A stretch of DNA of 38,770 nt, taken from NCBI GenBank assembly GCA_963809795.1, contig CAWELN010000024.1:1-38770 (forward strand), given 5' to 3'. The DNA comes from DASUAS01 sp963809795. GTDB taxonomy: Bacteria; Actinomycetota; Acidimicrobiia; IMCC26256; DASPTH01. A program made the position numbers and the translations under genes. Below, piece by piece: positions 1-8,427 of the stretch (positions within the stretch are counted from its first letter, which is position 1; each line of letters starts with the position of its first letter). A model generated the notes under the pieces. The model saw nothing but the letters and a program-made list of their open reading frames with translations. It was not told where the DNA came from and did not search any database.

Positions 1-2041
1 GGTCATCGCCGGTCGTCGAGTGTTCGTGGACGCCAACCCGAACGCGGGCGATGTTCTGGATGCGGGCGTACAGCGAATGCCGATCGCCCTCGCGATGCGA
101 CGTGACCCGCATCGATGGGAAGTACGTACCCGGTTCGTCGAAGGCGTGCGTCGTGGTGAACGAGACTGACGTCAGCGGGCCGTCGCCACCGGGCGTGGGA
201 CGGTGGTGCTCGGGGAACTCACCCGAGCCGTCGAAGTCGAACTCGGCTTCCACGATCACGCCCGCCCCCGGCGGCATGTCCGCACGGCCGACGAACGTCA
301 CCGCTTCGCCGACGCCGACGTCGATGTGGTCCGCGCCGTCGACGGTGAGCGTCGGGACCGGTTGCACGCCTTTGCGCTCGGCCGCGGTCACGGGGACGAC
401 GACCTGGCCTCCCGAGATCTCGAAGGGCGTGCTCTCGGGTGGGGCGACGCCGTGCTCGACCCAGTTGACGAGGTCGCGCAGACCTTGGTGGAGGACACCC
501 AGGTAGCTGACGACCCTCGTCGTGCGGACCGGCCGCGGATCGCCCGGTTCGACCACCGGCGTCGTGTGCATCGCGTTGTCGACGAACCAGAGTCGGTACT
601 GGTCGTCGAGGCGATCACCGAGGTGCTCGGCGATCCGGCGTCGATACCACTCGGCCTGGATCGGGACGGCCGCTTCGTCCATCAACGCCTGGACCACGAT
701 CATCTTGCACGCGAAGCGACCGGTCTGGGTCTCCGGCCAGGTGCCGGTGTGCACCGAGCGCTGCGGGTACACGGGCCGGCCGCCGATGTGGAGGTGGTCC
801 CAGTTGGGGTAGTCCGTGTCCACGACGTGCCGGTGGTAGGTCTGCGCGGCGAGGTACACCGAGTTGTCGAGCTCGACCACATCACCGGCCGCCACGTCGG
901 TGAGCCCTTCGCTGCCACCCGCGCCGTACCCGATGAGGACGAGGTCATCGAGTGAGTCCACGACGTACAGGACGCGACCCGCGGCGGCTCCCGACTTGAA
1001 GGTCATCGCCGCGCCCCGCAGGTCGACCGCGGCCAAGCCGTCGAGGCGTACCGCGGCGGGTGCGTCGGCCCATTCCTCGACCAGCATCGACAGCGGCAGC
1101 CGGAGCCCGGTCTTGACGACCTCGCTCCGGCCGACGAGCCCGCTGACGGTGACGTCCTGCTTGACTCGCGCCTTCGCCACGGACGACGCCTCGTCGGCGC
1201 CGAGGTAGCCGGGAAGCCTCCAGAAGTCGTCGAAGTAGCCCGGGTCGGCGCGGCGGATGCCGTCCACGAGCATCGACCAGACGCCGCCCTGGTACTGCGC
1301 GGCGATGCGATCGACGTCGAACCAGATGCGAGGGGAGTACCCCAGCCGCGTGATCTCGGCGAGCGCATCGCGTTCGCTCGCGCTCAGGCCCTCGAACATG
1401 TCGCCGCTGCCGCCCGGCTCGAGCGCGTCGACGACGCGTGACAGCCGGTCTCCGACGACCCGCATGACGTGACTCGGCGCGATGAGGAGGACCGGGATGC
1501 TCTTGGGCGTGCCGTGCACATACGGCAGCGCGCCGTCCCAGACGCCGAGATGGTTCTCGACGCAGCTGATCGTCTTGTAGGCGCCGCCACTCCCGCCGTA
1601 GACGTAGCCGAAGGGTCGATGATCGCCGTACATCTCGGCGGCGACCTGCCGTGAGTAGCGGGCGACGGCCGCGCTCGTCCGATTCAAGGTCAGATCCGGG
1701 CCCGCTCCGGGGAACGGCATGAGGCTGCCGAGGTTCGACTCGACGAGATAGCCGCCGTTGTCGGAGCAGAACCCGATGTACCCGCCGAGCCCCGCGACGT
1801 GGCTCAGTGCGCCGCTGGCCGCTCCGTACTCGGTACCGGAGACCGGCATCAGCGGCTGGAAGAAACGACCCTGGTACCGCGCCGGCGGCGGGAAGTACAT
1901 GGCGAACCGGGCATCGGTGCCCTCGAAGCCACCGTGCACGAACCGGTGGCGCACCGGCTCGTCACGCCACTCGTCGACGTCGATGTACGGCGTGTCGAAC
2001 AAGGGATCACGCGATCCCCGATCCCCGACCCCCAAACCCAT
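1..2041 (-). CDS. Tannase/feruloyl-esterase-like alpha/beta hydrolase with C-terminal PKD-like domain, 3' end beyond window
   Basis: The reading frame is open from an ATG at 2041 to the left edge (680 codons with no stop), so the C-terminus is missing. The ATG follows a GGGAGGAG ribosome binding site. Around residues 144-155 is GYVYGGSGGAYK, a G-x-S-x-G nucleophile elbow with Ser150 as likely nucleophile. A late segment near DNAMHTTPV could hold the catalytic His. After about residue 565 the sequence becomes beta-rich and contains DFDGSGEF and HAFDEPGTYFPSMRVTS, typical of PKD-like domains. No signal peptide is visible, which is odd because PKD domains are usually extracytoplasmic. It lies 120 bp downstream of the FadD/acyl-CoA dehydrogenase cluster in the same direction and may hydrolyse an ester of the substrate. 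The hydrolase fold is fairly secure; the substrate is unknown. Confidence 0.75.
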   Translation of the reverse strand, partial: MGLGVGDRGSRDPLFDTPYIDVDEWRDEPVRHRFVHGGFEGTDARFAMYFPPPARYQGRFFQPLMPVSGTEYGAASGALSHVAGLGGYIGFCSDNGGYLVESNLGSLMPFPGAGPDLTLNRTSAAVARYSRQVAAEMYGDHRPFGYVYGGSGGAYKTISCVENHLGVWDGALPYVHGTPKSIPVLLIAPSHVMRVVGDRLSRVVDALEPGGSGDMFEGLSASERDALAEITRLGYSPRIWFDVDRIAAQYQGGVWSMLVDGIRRADPGYFDDFWRLPGYLGADEASSVAKARVKQDVTVSGLVGRSEVVKTGLRLPLSMLVEEWADAPAAVRLDGLAAVDLRGAAMTFKSGAAAGRVLYVVDSLDDLVLIGYGAGGSEGLTDVAAGDVVELDNSVYLAAQTYHRHVVDTDYPNWDHLHIGGRPVYPQRSVHTGTWPETQTGRFACKMIVVQALMDEAAVPIQAEWYRRRIAEHLGDRLDDQYRLWFVDNAMHTTPVVEPGDPRPVRTTRVVSYLGVLHQGLRDLVNWVEHGVAPPESTPFEISGGQVVVPVTAAERKGVQPVPTLTVDGADHIDVGVGEAVTFVGRADMPPGAGVIVEAEFDFDGSGEFPEHHRPTPGGDGPLTSVSFTTTHAFDEPGTYFPSMRVTSHREGDRHSLYARIQNIARVRVGVHEHSTTGDD

Positions 2042-2161
2042 GCGTCGCTCCTCCCGCTCGACGGTGACGCGCCGCGGCCGCGGCGACCGGTGCGACGTGC
2101 TCCGATCCCCGGCAAGAGATTGCCAGAGTTCGGCGCGGCTCGTTCCGTGCGTCCCGTCTGG

Positions 2162-3655
2162 TCACCGCCGATCGGAGATCCACGCTTCCTTGAGCTGACG
2201 GCGCAACGCCTTCCCCGACGGCAGCCGCGGGATCGCGTCGACCATCACGACGTGGCGCACGCGCTTGTAGCCCGCGAGCCGGTCGGCGATCACCGCTTGG
2301 AGCTCCTCGGGCGAGACCTGCGTGCCCGGGGCCAGGACGACGGCGGCGACGATCGCCTCACCGAGCTCCGCGTCGTCGACGCCGAACACCGCGCAGTCGT
2401 GGACGCGCGGGTCGCCGTGCAGCACCGCCTCCAGCTCCGCCGGCGCCACCTGGAACCCCCGGACCTTGATCATCTCCTTGAGCCGGTCGGTGATGTGCAA
2501 CCAGCCCTCCGGCTCCAGCCACCCGATGTCACCGGTGCGGTACCAGCCGTCGTGGAAGGCGGCCGCGGTCTCCGAGTCGGGGAGGTACCCGGCCATCGCC
2601 GACCGGCTCCGCACCTCGATCTCGCCGGTGGACCCGGGGTCGAGCACCGCGCCGGTCTCGGGATCGGCGATGCGGATCTCGACCCCCGGCGCGGCCAGCC
2701 CGGCGCTGTCGAGCCGCCAGCGCTCCGGGTCCTGCACCGGGTTGGCGGCGATGACGGGGACCTCGCTGGTGCCGTAGGCGGGGAGCCAGCGCACGCCGGT
2801 CCGCCGGCTGACCGTCCGGGCGACCTCCTCGGCCACCGGCGTCGCCCCCCACATGATGTAGCGCAGCGAGCTGAGGTCGAAGTCCTCGAGGTGCGGGTGG
2901 TTCGCCATCCCCAGCGCGATCGGCGCCACCGCCATCTCGAGCGTCATGCGCTCCTCGGCGATGGCGCGCAACGACGCGTCGAGATCGAAGCGCGGGTGGA
3001 GGCGGATCCGCGATCCTGCGGCGACCGCGGTCACGATGTTGAGCAGACCGAGGATGTGCACCGGAGGTGTCGCGACCTGGAAGTGGTCGCGGTCGGTGAG
3101 CCCGAGCGACGCGATCCAGTGCTCCACCCCGTGGCCGAGCGAGCGGTGGGTGTGGCGGACGGCCTTCGGCAGGCCGGTCGTACCGGAGCTGAACACGAGC
3201 ACCGCGTCGGCGTCGACGTCGTCGACGAACGCGCCCGGATCGCCCGCCGCCGCCGGCGCCGCATCATCGAGGCGGACGACCGGTGCCGACGGGAGCGCGG
3301 CCGCCAGCGCGGCGCACCCGGCCTCGTCACCGAGCACGAACTGCGGGGAGACCACCGCGCACGCGTGCTGCACCTCCAGGGCCTTCCACGCCGGGCTGAA
3401 CATCACGACCGCGGCACCCAGCTGCAGGGCGCCGTAGACCGCGAACACGAACTCCGGCCGGTTGGCCGACATGAGGGCCAGGCGCGCGCCGCGGGTGACC
3501 CCGGCGCCGGCCAACGCCCCGGCCCAGTCGACGGCGTGGGACTGCAGGTCGCCGAACGTGAACGAGCGGTCCTCGAAGTCGAGCGCGGCACGGTCGCGGT
3601 CGCTCGCCGCCCGGCGGCGCAGCACCTCGCTGAGCGTTCGTGCGCCGTCGCCCAC
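2162..3655 (-). CDS. Acyl-CoA synthetase, AMP-binding (FadD-like)
   Basis: A 497-residue member of the ANL adenylating family, which activates carboxylic acids to acyl-CoA via acyl-AMP in the cytoplasm. Visible motifs are the P-loop SSGTTGLPK (156-164), YGTSE (294-298), the YRTGD motif (372-376) and the C-terminal PSGKALRR with the catalytic Lys at 482. The GTG start at 3655 is chosen because it sits just after the stop of the upstream acyl-CoA dehydrogenase (3658-3660); reading further upstream gives low-complexity Arg/Pro sequence typical of a shadow frame. It is the third gene of a tight minus-strand operon with two acyl-CoA dehydrogenase subunits, suggesting activation and alpha,beta-dehydrogenation of one substrate. 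The chain type cannot be told from sequence. Confidence 0.9.
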   Translation of the reverse strand: MGDGARTLSEVLRRRAASDRDRAALDFEDRSFTFGDLQSHAVDWAGALAGAGVTRGARLALMSANRPEFVFAVYGALQLGAAVVMFSPAWKALEVQHACAVVSPQFVLGDEAGCAALAAALPSAPVVRLDDAAPAAAGDPGAFVDDVDADAVLVFSSGTTGLPKAVRHTHRSLGHGVEHWIASLGLTDRDHFQVATPPVHILGLLNIVTAVAAGSRIRLHPRFDLDASLRAIAEERMTLEMAVAPIALGMANHPHLEDFDLSSLRYIMWGATPVAEEVARTVSRRTGVRWLPAYGTSEVPVIAANPVQDPERWRLDSAGLAAPGVEIRIADPETGAVLDPGSTGEIEVRSRSAMAGYLPDSETAAAFHDGWYRTGDIGWLEPEGWLHITDRLKEMIKVRGFQVAPAELEAVLHGDPRVHDCAVFGVDDAELGEAIVAAVVLAPGTQVSPEELQAVIADRLAGYKRVRHVVMVDAIPRLPSGKALRRQLKEAWISDRR

Positions 3656-3657
3656 GG

Positions 3658-4614
3658 CTACAGGTCCAGCAAACGGGGGAGCTGCCGGGTCGCGAGGAGC
3701 GTGACGCCGAGCTCCCGCGGCAGGCGGGTCGACGACCCGAGCAGGCCGTCGAGCAGCAGCGTGCGCTTCACGTACCGGTGCAGCGGGTGCTCCTCGGTGA
3801 ACCCGATGCCGGCCAGCACCTGCTGGCTGTGGGTGGCGGCGATCCGCGCGCCGCGCCCGGCGAGCGACTTGGCGAGCATCGCCGTCATCGGGTCGGGCGC
3901 GTCCCACGCGGCAGCGACCGCGGCGTCGCCCGCCTCGAGCGCGACGTAGGCCTCGGCCAGGCGGTGCCGCACCGCCTGGAACTGGGCGATCGGACGGCCG
4001 AACTGCTCGCGGGTGAGCGCGTGGTCGCGGGCGAGACGGAGCATGGCGCGCCCGACGGCGACGAGCTCGGTGGCGAGCGCCCGCCGGCCGGCGAGCAGGG
4101 CGTCGTCCCACGCATCCGGCGCGAGGGTCTCGATGGCGGCCGGCTGCACCGCGGCCGCCTGGAGCCGTGACATCCCGACCTCGGGGGCGATGCCCTCGAT
4201 CACCGTGCGTTCGATCGCCTCGATGGTCACGACGGCCACGATCACCTGATCGCCGTCGCGCGCGGGAACCGCGACCGTGTCGCGCCGGGCACTCCGCGCG
4301 AACGCCAGACCGTCGACCGCGAGCGCACCGCCGGACACGACACCGGGAGGGTCCCAGCCGCCGAAGGCCGGCAGCACGACCGCCGCGCCGGACCCGGCGG
4401 TCACGCCCAGGGCGTCGAGCAGCACGTCGTCGAGCGACGACGCGACCGCGTTCAGGTCGCCCAGGGCACCGAACACCACCGACACCGCGTCACGCGGTTC
4501 GGCCGCGAGCACGTCGGGCCATCCGATGGCGTCGAGCGCGTCGTCGGCGTCGGGCGCCGACACCAGCGCGTGCCGCACGCTCTTGTCGAGCAGCTCGAGC
4601 TCGTCGGCCTCCAC
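3658..4614 (-). CDS. Acyl-CoA dehydrogenase, short divergent subunit (FadE-like)
   Basis: A 318-residue protein whose C-terminal half (about 185-318) is an acyl-CoA dehydrogenase C-terminal domain, with HALTREQFGRPIAQFQAVRH and GIGFTEEHPLHRYVKR as recognisable stretches. The N-terminal half is short and divergent and lacks a clear FAD-binding SEP-x-GSD segment. Such short subunits pair with a longer subunit in the alpha2beta2 dehydrogenases known from actinobacterial steroid catabolism. The GTG start at 4614 directly abuts the stop of the longer subunit (4615-4617) with no gap, which supports co-translation and an obligate complex. It is followed at once by the FadD gene. The function as half of a heteromeric dehydrogenase is inferred from size and context. 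Confidence 0.87.
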   Translation of the reverse strand: MEADELELLDKSVRHALVSAPDADDALDAIGWPDVLAAEPRDAVSVVFGALGDLNAVASSLDDVLLDALGVTAGSGAAVVLPAFGGWDPPGVVSGGALAVDGLAFARSARRDTVAVPARDGDQVIVAVVTIEAIERTVIEGIAPEVGMSRLQAAAVQPAAIETLAPDAWDDALLAGRRALATELVAVGRAMLRLARDHALTREQFGRPIAQFQAVRHRLAEAYVALEAGDAAVAAAWDAPDPMTAMLAKSLAGRGARIAATHSQQVLAGIGFTEEHPLHRYVKRTLLLDGLLGSSTRLPRELGVTLLATRQLPRLLDL

Positions 4615-5745
4615 CTACGCCTCCGCCCCGAGGTCGAGCAACCGCCGGGCCACGATGTTGCGCTGGATCTCGGCCGAGCCGCCGTAGATCGTCGCCGCAC
4701 GCGAGTAGAGGTACTCGGAGCGCCACCGCTCCCCGTCGGGACTGTCGTCGAGCTCCACCAGTCCGGGCAGCAGCTCGCGGGCCGCGTCGAACAGCTGCTG
4801 TTCGGCGGTGGCCACCAGGATCTTGTCGATCGACGTCTCCGCGCCCAGCGCGCCCTGCTCGGCGAGGCGGTACTGGGTGAGCCGCGAGCGGGCGCGCATC
4901 GCGTAGAGCATCTGGAACGCCTCGCCCAGCACCGTCGCGCTGTGCACGTCGTCGGGCGCCCGCTCGAGGAGCTGCTGCATCCGGTTGGCGAGGTAGGCGG
5001 TCCGGTGCCAGAAGCTCGTCGACCGCTCGAACGGGAGGATGTTCATCGCCACCGCCCAACCGCCGTTCACGTCGCCCAGGACGCGGTCGGCGGGGACGAC
5101 GACGTCGTCGAAGAACACCTCCGCGAACTCGGGCGCCCCGTTCATGAGCGCGAACGGCCGCACCGTGATGCCGGGCGTGTCCATGTCGACGAAGAACGCG
5201 GTGATGCCCCGATGCCGCGACTCGGCCGAGCCGGTACGGGTGAGCAGCACACAGCGCGACGCGTACTGCGAGAGGCTGGTCCACAGCTTCTGGCCGTTCA
5301 CGACCCAGTGACCGTCGCGCTCGGTCGCGCGGCAGGACAGCGATGACAGGTCGCTCCCGGTGCCGGGCTCCGAGAAGCCCTGGCACCACATCGCCTCGCC
5401 GCGGAGCAGCTTCGGGATCTCCTCGCGCGCCAGCTCGGGGGCGGCGAACTCGGCCAACGTGGGGGCGAGGATCTCCGTCATCGAGAAGAACCCGGGCACC
5501 ACGAGGTCGCGCCCGGTGACCTCCTCGCCCAGCACCGCGCGCAGCATCGGCGGGCCGCCGAGCCCGCCGACCGACTCGGGCCAGCCCCACCGCATCCACC
5601 CGGCGTCGAACAGCGCCCGCTTCACCCGCGACAGCTGCTCCATCTGCTCGCCCAGGGTGCCCTCGCCGACGTAGGGCGGTTCGAGCTCGGTGAGGTGCTC
5701 GTCGAGCCAGCGGACCAGCCCGGCGCGGAACTCCGCGGTCTCCAC
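4615..5745 (-). CDS. Acyl-CoA dehydrogenase, long subunit (FadE-like)
   Basis: A 376-residue acyl-CoA dehydrogenase that introduces a trans-2 double bond into an acyl-CoA using FAD. Family features are the mid-domain FSEPGTGSDL, the NGQKLWTS strand and the C-terminal IYGGSAEIQRNIVARRLL, which carries the flavin and dimer contacts. The GTG start at 5745 gives the usual N-terminal helix (VETAEFRAGLVRWLDEHL). It is the first gene of a minus-strand operon with the short subunit and FadD, and is divergent from the DapB-like gene at 5816, so a promoter should lie in the 70-bp gap. The pair resembles heterotetrameric FadE enzymes that act on ring-bearing CoA esters; the exact substrate is unknown. 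Confidence 0.9.
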   Translation of the reverse strand: METAEFRAGLVRWLDEHLTELEPPYVGEGTLGEQMEQLSRVKRALFDAGWMRWGWPESVGGLGGPPMLRAVLGEEVTGRDLVVPGFFSMTEILAPTLAEFAAPELAREEIPKLLRGEAMWCQGFSEPGTGSDLSSLSCRATERDGHWVVNGQKLWTSLSQYASRCVLLTRTGSAESRHRGITAFFVDMDTPGITVRPFALMNGAPEFAEVFFDDVVVPADRVLGDVNGGWAVAMNILPFERSTSFWHRTAYLANRMQQLLERAPDDVHSATVLGEAFQMLYAMRARSRLTQYRLAEQGALGAETSIDKILVATAEQQLFDAARELLPGLVELDDSPDGERWRSEYLYSRAATIYGGSAEIQRNIVARRLLDLGAEA

Positions 5746-5784
5746 GTTGTCGCGTGCCCCCCGGGCCGGTGCGGACGGTCCGGA

Positions 5785-5790
5785 TACGAT
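5785..5790 (+). promoter_or_regulatory. Candidate -10 element TACGAT upstream of DapB-like gene
   Basis: TACGAT fits the actinobacterial TANNNT -10 pattern and lies 25 bp before the GTG at 5816. No convincing -35 is seen. The surrounding GATACGATACC closely resembles GATACGATATC at 8300-8310 in the other divergent gap. The call is weak and based on pattern only. Confidence 0.3.
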
Positions 5791-5815
5791 ACCAAGCCGA
5801 TCTGGGGGGATTCTG

Positions 5816-6850
5816 GTGCGGTACCGCGTCGTGCAATGGGCCACGGGGAACATCGGTCGACGGTCGCTGCGCGCGTCGCTCGCGCACCCGGACCTCGAGG
5901 TCGTGGGCGTGCGCGTGTTCGGCCCCGACAAGGTCGGCGTCGACGCCGGCGAGCTCGCGGGGACCGGTGCGAACACCGGTGTCACGGCCACCGACGACGT
6001 CGACGCGCTCGTCGCGCTCGAGGCCGACTGCGTCCTGCACATGCCGAGCCGCCTCGACGTCGACGAGCTGTGCCGGCTCCTGGCGTCGGGCAAGAACGTC
6101 GTGAGCACCTGTGCGGAGCTCGTCCACGTGCGGCGCGCCCTCCCGGCCGAGGTGGCCGACCGGCTCGAGGCCGCGTGCCAGGAGGGTGGCGTCTCGCTCT
6201 TCGCCACCGGGAGCAGCCCCGGCTTCATCAGCGACGTCGCCCCGATCGCGCTGCTGTTCCTGGAGCGCTCGCTCGACACGCTGTTGATCGAGGAGTTCGC
6301 CGACCTCTCGCAGCGCGACTCGCCCAAGTTGCTCTTCGAGGTGATGGGGATGGGTCGGCGCCCGGGCGCGGTCGACGAGCGCCGGGCCGAGCACATGCGC
6401 GCCAGCTTCGGCCCCCCGCTCGAGGCGCTGGCCGAGCGCATCGGGGTGGCGATCGACCGGGTCGAGGCCAAGACGGAGGTCGCGGTCGCGAGCCGCCGGG
6501 TCACCATCGCCGCCGGCGACATCGAGGCCGGATGCATCGCCGCGCAGCGGACGACGGTGGACGCGCTGGCGGGCGACGACGCCCGGCTCTCGTTCCGTGC
6601 CACCTGGTACTGCACCGACGCGCTCGACGCCGACTGGCCGCTCGGCACCACCGGCTGGCGGGTGACCGTCGAGGGCGATGCGCCCCTGAAGGTCGACGTG
6701 GCGTTCCCGATCGAACCCGATCAGCTGGGCGCGATGACCCCGGGATTGACCGCGCATCCCGCGGTCAACTCGGTGGTGGCGGTCTGCGCCGCGCGACCAG
6801 GCGTGCTGACCAGCGCCGACCTCGGCGTGATCGTCCCTCGCCTGGCGTGA
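5816..6850 (+). CDS. Dihydrodipicolinate-reductase-like NAD(P)-dependent oxidoreductase
   Basis: A 344-residue protein starting VRYRVVQWATGNIGRRSLR, the N-terminal Rossmann segment typical of actinobacterial proteins labelled dihydrodipicolinate reductase or 2,4-diaminopentanoate-dehydrogenase-like. These are not lysine-biosynthetic DapB; they recur in lipid and steroid catabolic regions and their substrates are poorly known. The GTG at 5816 follows a GGGGGGA ribosome binding site. An upstream extension in the same frame overlaps the divergent dehydrogenase promoter and is rejected. A second member lies at 35742-36809. The cofactor-binding fold is secure and the reaction is not assigned. Confidence 0.85.
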   Translation: MRYRVVQWATGNIGRRSLRASLAHPDLEVVGVRVFGPDKVGVDAGELAGTGANTGVTATDDVDALVALEADCVLHMPSRLDVDELCRLLASGKNVVSTCAELVHVRRALPAEVADRLEAACQEGGVSLFATGSSPGFISDVAPIALLFLERSLDTLLIEEFADLSQRDSPKLLFEVMGMGRRPGAVDERRAEHMRASFGPPLEALAERIGVAIDRVEAKTEVAVASRRVTIAAGDIEAGCIAAQRTTVDALAGDDARLSFRATWYCTDALDADWPLGTTGWRVTVEGDAPLKVDVAFPIEPDQLGAMTPGLTAHPAVNSVVAVCAARPGVLTSADLGVIVPRLA

Positions 6851-6857
6851 CCTCGCG

Positions 6858-8168
6858 TCAGCTGAGGTCCATCTTGATCTCGACCAGGTTCTTCTTGTTG
6901 CAGTCGAAGGTGCCGGGCTTCTTCGGGTAGGTGCGGACCAGCTTGCCGTTCTTCACCTGCGTCATCACGATGCAGCCGGGCGGGATGTGGTTGGCGACGT
7001 CGGCGGGGCCCATGATCCCGTCGGCCTTGAACGCGTGCTCCTGCTTCAGCGCGTCGAAGAGCGACTGTCGGGAGAGCGCGCCGCCGTTGGCCGTCGCCTT
7101 CCCGACCGCGTCCTGGAAGAGCAGCGCCGAGAGCCACGAGGCCACCGCGTTGCTGTCGACCTTGTCGATGCCACCCGCCGCGGCGACGAGCTTCTTCAGC
7201 GTCGGGTTGAGCTTGTACTCGGTGTAGAACGGCAACGTCGTGATCACGCTCTGGGTGCCCTCGACGTCGGCGCCGCCCTGGTCGACGAAGTCCTGGGAGT
7301 AGCACGCCTGGGTGCAGCCCCACACCTTCACCGACGTGACGCCCTGCAGGGTGGCCTCCTTGCGGAGGTCCAGCATCTTGTTGCTGCCGCTGTAGGCGAA
7401 GGTCGAGTTGTCCTGCTTGATGGCCTGCACGATGGGAGTCATCGCACTCTGCGGGTCGCGCTGGAAGACGTCGTAGATGCCCTTCCCGTCGGGCTTGACG
7501 CCGAGGTCCTGAGCCGCCTGGTAGGTGGGGAGCAACGAGTCCTTCGTCGACTTGAGGTCGCCCGGGGCCGTCCAGATGCCGTGCAGGTCCTTGTTGTTCT
7601 TCAGGTAGTACAGGGCGTCACCCTGTGGCGCGACGTAGGTCTGCGGATTCTCGTTCTTGGTCGCGCAGTACGGCCCGCGTCCGATGATCACGTACGAGAC
7701 CGGTGAGCACTGCTCGGCGGGGTCGAGGGCCAGCCCGGGGACGTCGGGGATCCCGATCGGCTTCCCGGCGATGTCCTTGCAGGCCACCATGTCGTCGACG
7801 TTGCTGACGAAGAGCGCCTCGCCGCCCACCATCGCGAAGTCGTTGGCGCAGGCCGTGATGATGGCGTTGCGGGTCTCGTTCGGGTTGAGCTTCGAGTCGA
7901 TGAAGTCGATGACGAGCTTGCGGCCGGCGATGCCGCCGCCCTTGTTGACGACCGAGGCCCATGCCTTCATGGCGTCGACCGACTTCTGGAACAGGCCCGG
8001 TTGCACGGGGGTGTCGACGTCGGCGATCACCGCGAGCCGGATCTGGGAGGTGCTGATGCCGACGTCGTCGGCCTTGGGCGTGGCGCTCTGCGCGCCGGCG
8101 ACCGTGACGGTCGACCCGATCAGCGCGACGACGGCGACCGCGATCGCCAGTACCCGTGAGAATCGCAA
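6858..8168 (-). CDS. Secreted type I periplasmic substrate-binding protein (branched-chain amino acid ABC type)
   Basis: About 436 residues from a TTG start at 8168, preceded by a GGGGGGGA tract. This start places a clean Sec signal peptide at the N-terminus (RFSRVLAIAVAVVALIG followed by an AGA-type cleavage region). An ATG at 8246 would add 26 residues unlike a signal peptide and is less likely. The mature part begins with IRLAVIADVDTPVQPG and has the two-lobed Leu/Ile/Val-binding protein layout. Several cysteines (for example CTQACYSQ) could form disulfides. No ABC permease or ATPase lies nearby, so the transporter must be elsewhere. It is convergent with the DapB-like gene, 7 bp apart. 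Likely role: uptake of the catabolic substrate. Confidence 0.85.
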   Translation of the reverse strand: MRFSRVLAIAVAVVALIGSTVTVAGAQSATPKADDVGISTSQIRLAVIADVDTPVQPGLFQKSVDAMKAWASVVNKGGGIAGRKLVIDFIDSKLNPNETRNAIITACANDFAMVGGEALFVSNVDDMVACKDIAGKPIGIPDVPGLALDPAEQCSPVSYVIIGRGPYCATKNENPQTYVAPQGDALYYLKNNKDLHGIWTAPGDLKSTKDSLLPTYQAAQDLGVKPDGKGIYDVFQRDPQSAMTPIVQAIKQDNSTFAYSGSNKMLDLRKEATLQGVTSVKVWGCTQACYSQDFVDQGGADVEGTQSVITTLPFYTEYKLNPTLKKLVAAAGGIDKVDSNAVASWLSALLFQDAVGKATANGGALSRQSLFDALKQEHAFKADGIMGPADVANHIPPGCIVMTQVKNGKLVRTYPKKPGTFDCNKKNLVEIKMDLS

Positions 8169-8427
8169 GGTCCCCCCCAACGCAGGCCCGCCGGTTCGTT
8201 CGACCGGTCGGTACAAAGGCTCGGGAGGATGGTAACCACCGCCCACGCCGCATTCCAGTCAGCGCCCGCCCCCCGGGATCGGCGCGTTCGCGGCAAGTTG
8301 ATACGATATCCCGGTCGGGTGGGCACGAGTGGCCCGGCGGCCGCCGTGGGTGCAAGATCTGCACCCGCCTGCGGCCGGCCCCGCACGGTGACCCCTTGGG
8401 CGCCAAGCGGCGCGACGGGCAGTCCGA
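8169..8427. promoter_or_regulatory. Divergent intergenic region between substrate-binding protein and TauD-like gene
   Basis: No gene was seen in these 259 bases. The most promoter-like part is GATACGATATC at about 8300-8310, which contains TANNNT hexamers on both strands (TACGAT plus, TATCGT minus) and could serve either gene. It lies over 100 bp from both starts, so leaders would be long. Confidence 0.3.

Noticed and set aside
1799..3949. Long plus-strand open frame of about 716 codons opposite the FadD gene
   Set aside because: Its sequence is Arg/Asp/Val-rich with no domain, and the minus strand carries a full acyl-CoA synthetase with all motifs. It is a GC-rich shadow.
4490..6757. Minus-strand open frame of about 755 codons across the dehydrogenase and DapB-like genes
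   Set aside because: Low-complexity Arg/Gly sequence that overlaps two well-supported genes in other frames.
6858..8246. ATG at 8246 as start of the secreted binding protein
   Set aside because: It would bury the signal peptide 26 residues inside. The TTG at 8168 with a purine-rich tract gives a normal leader.
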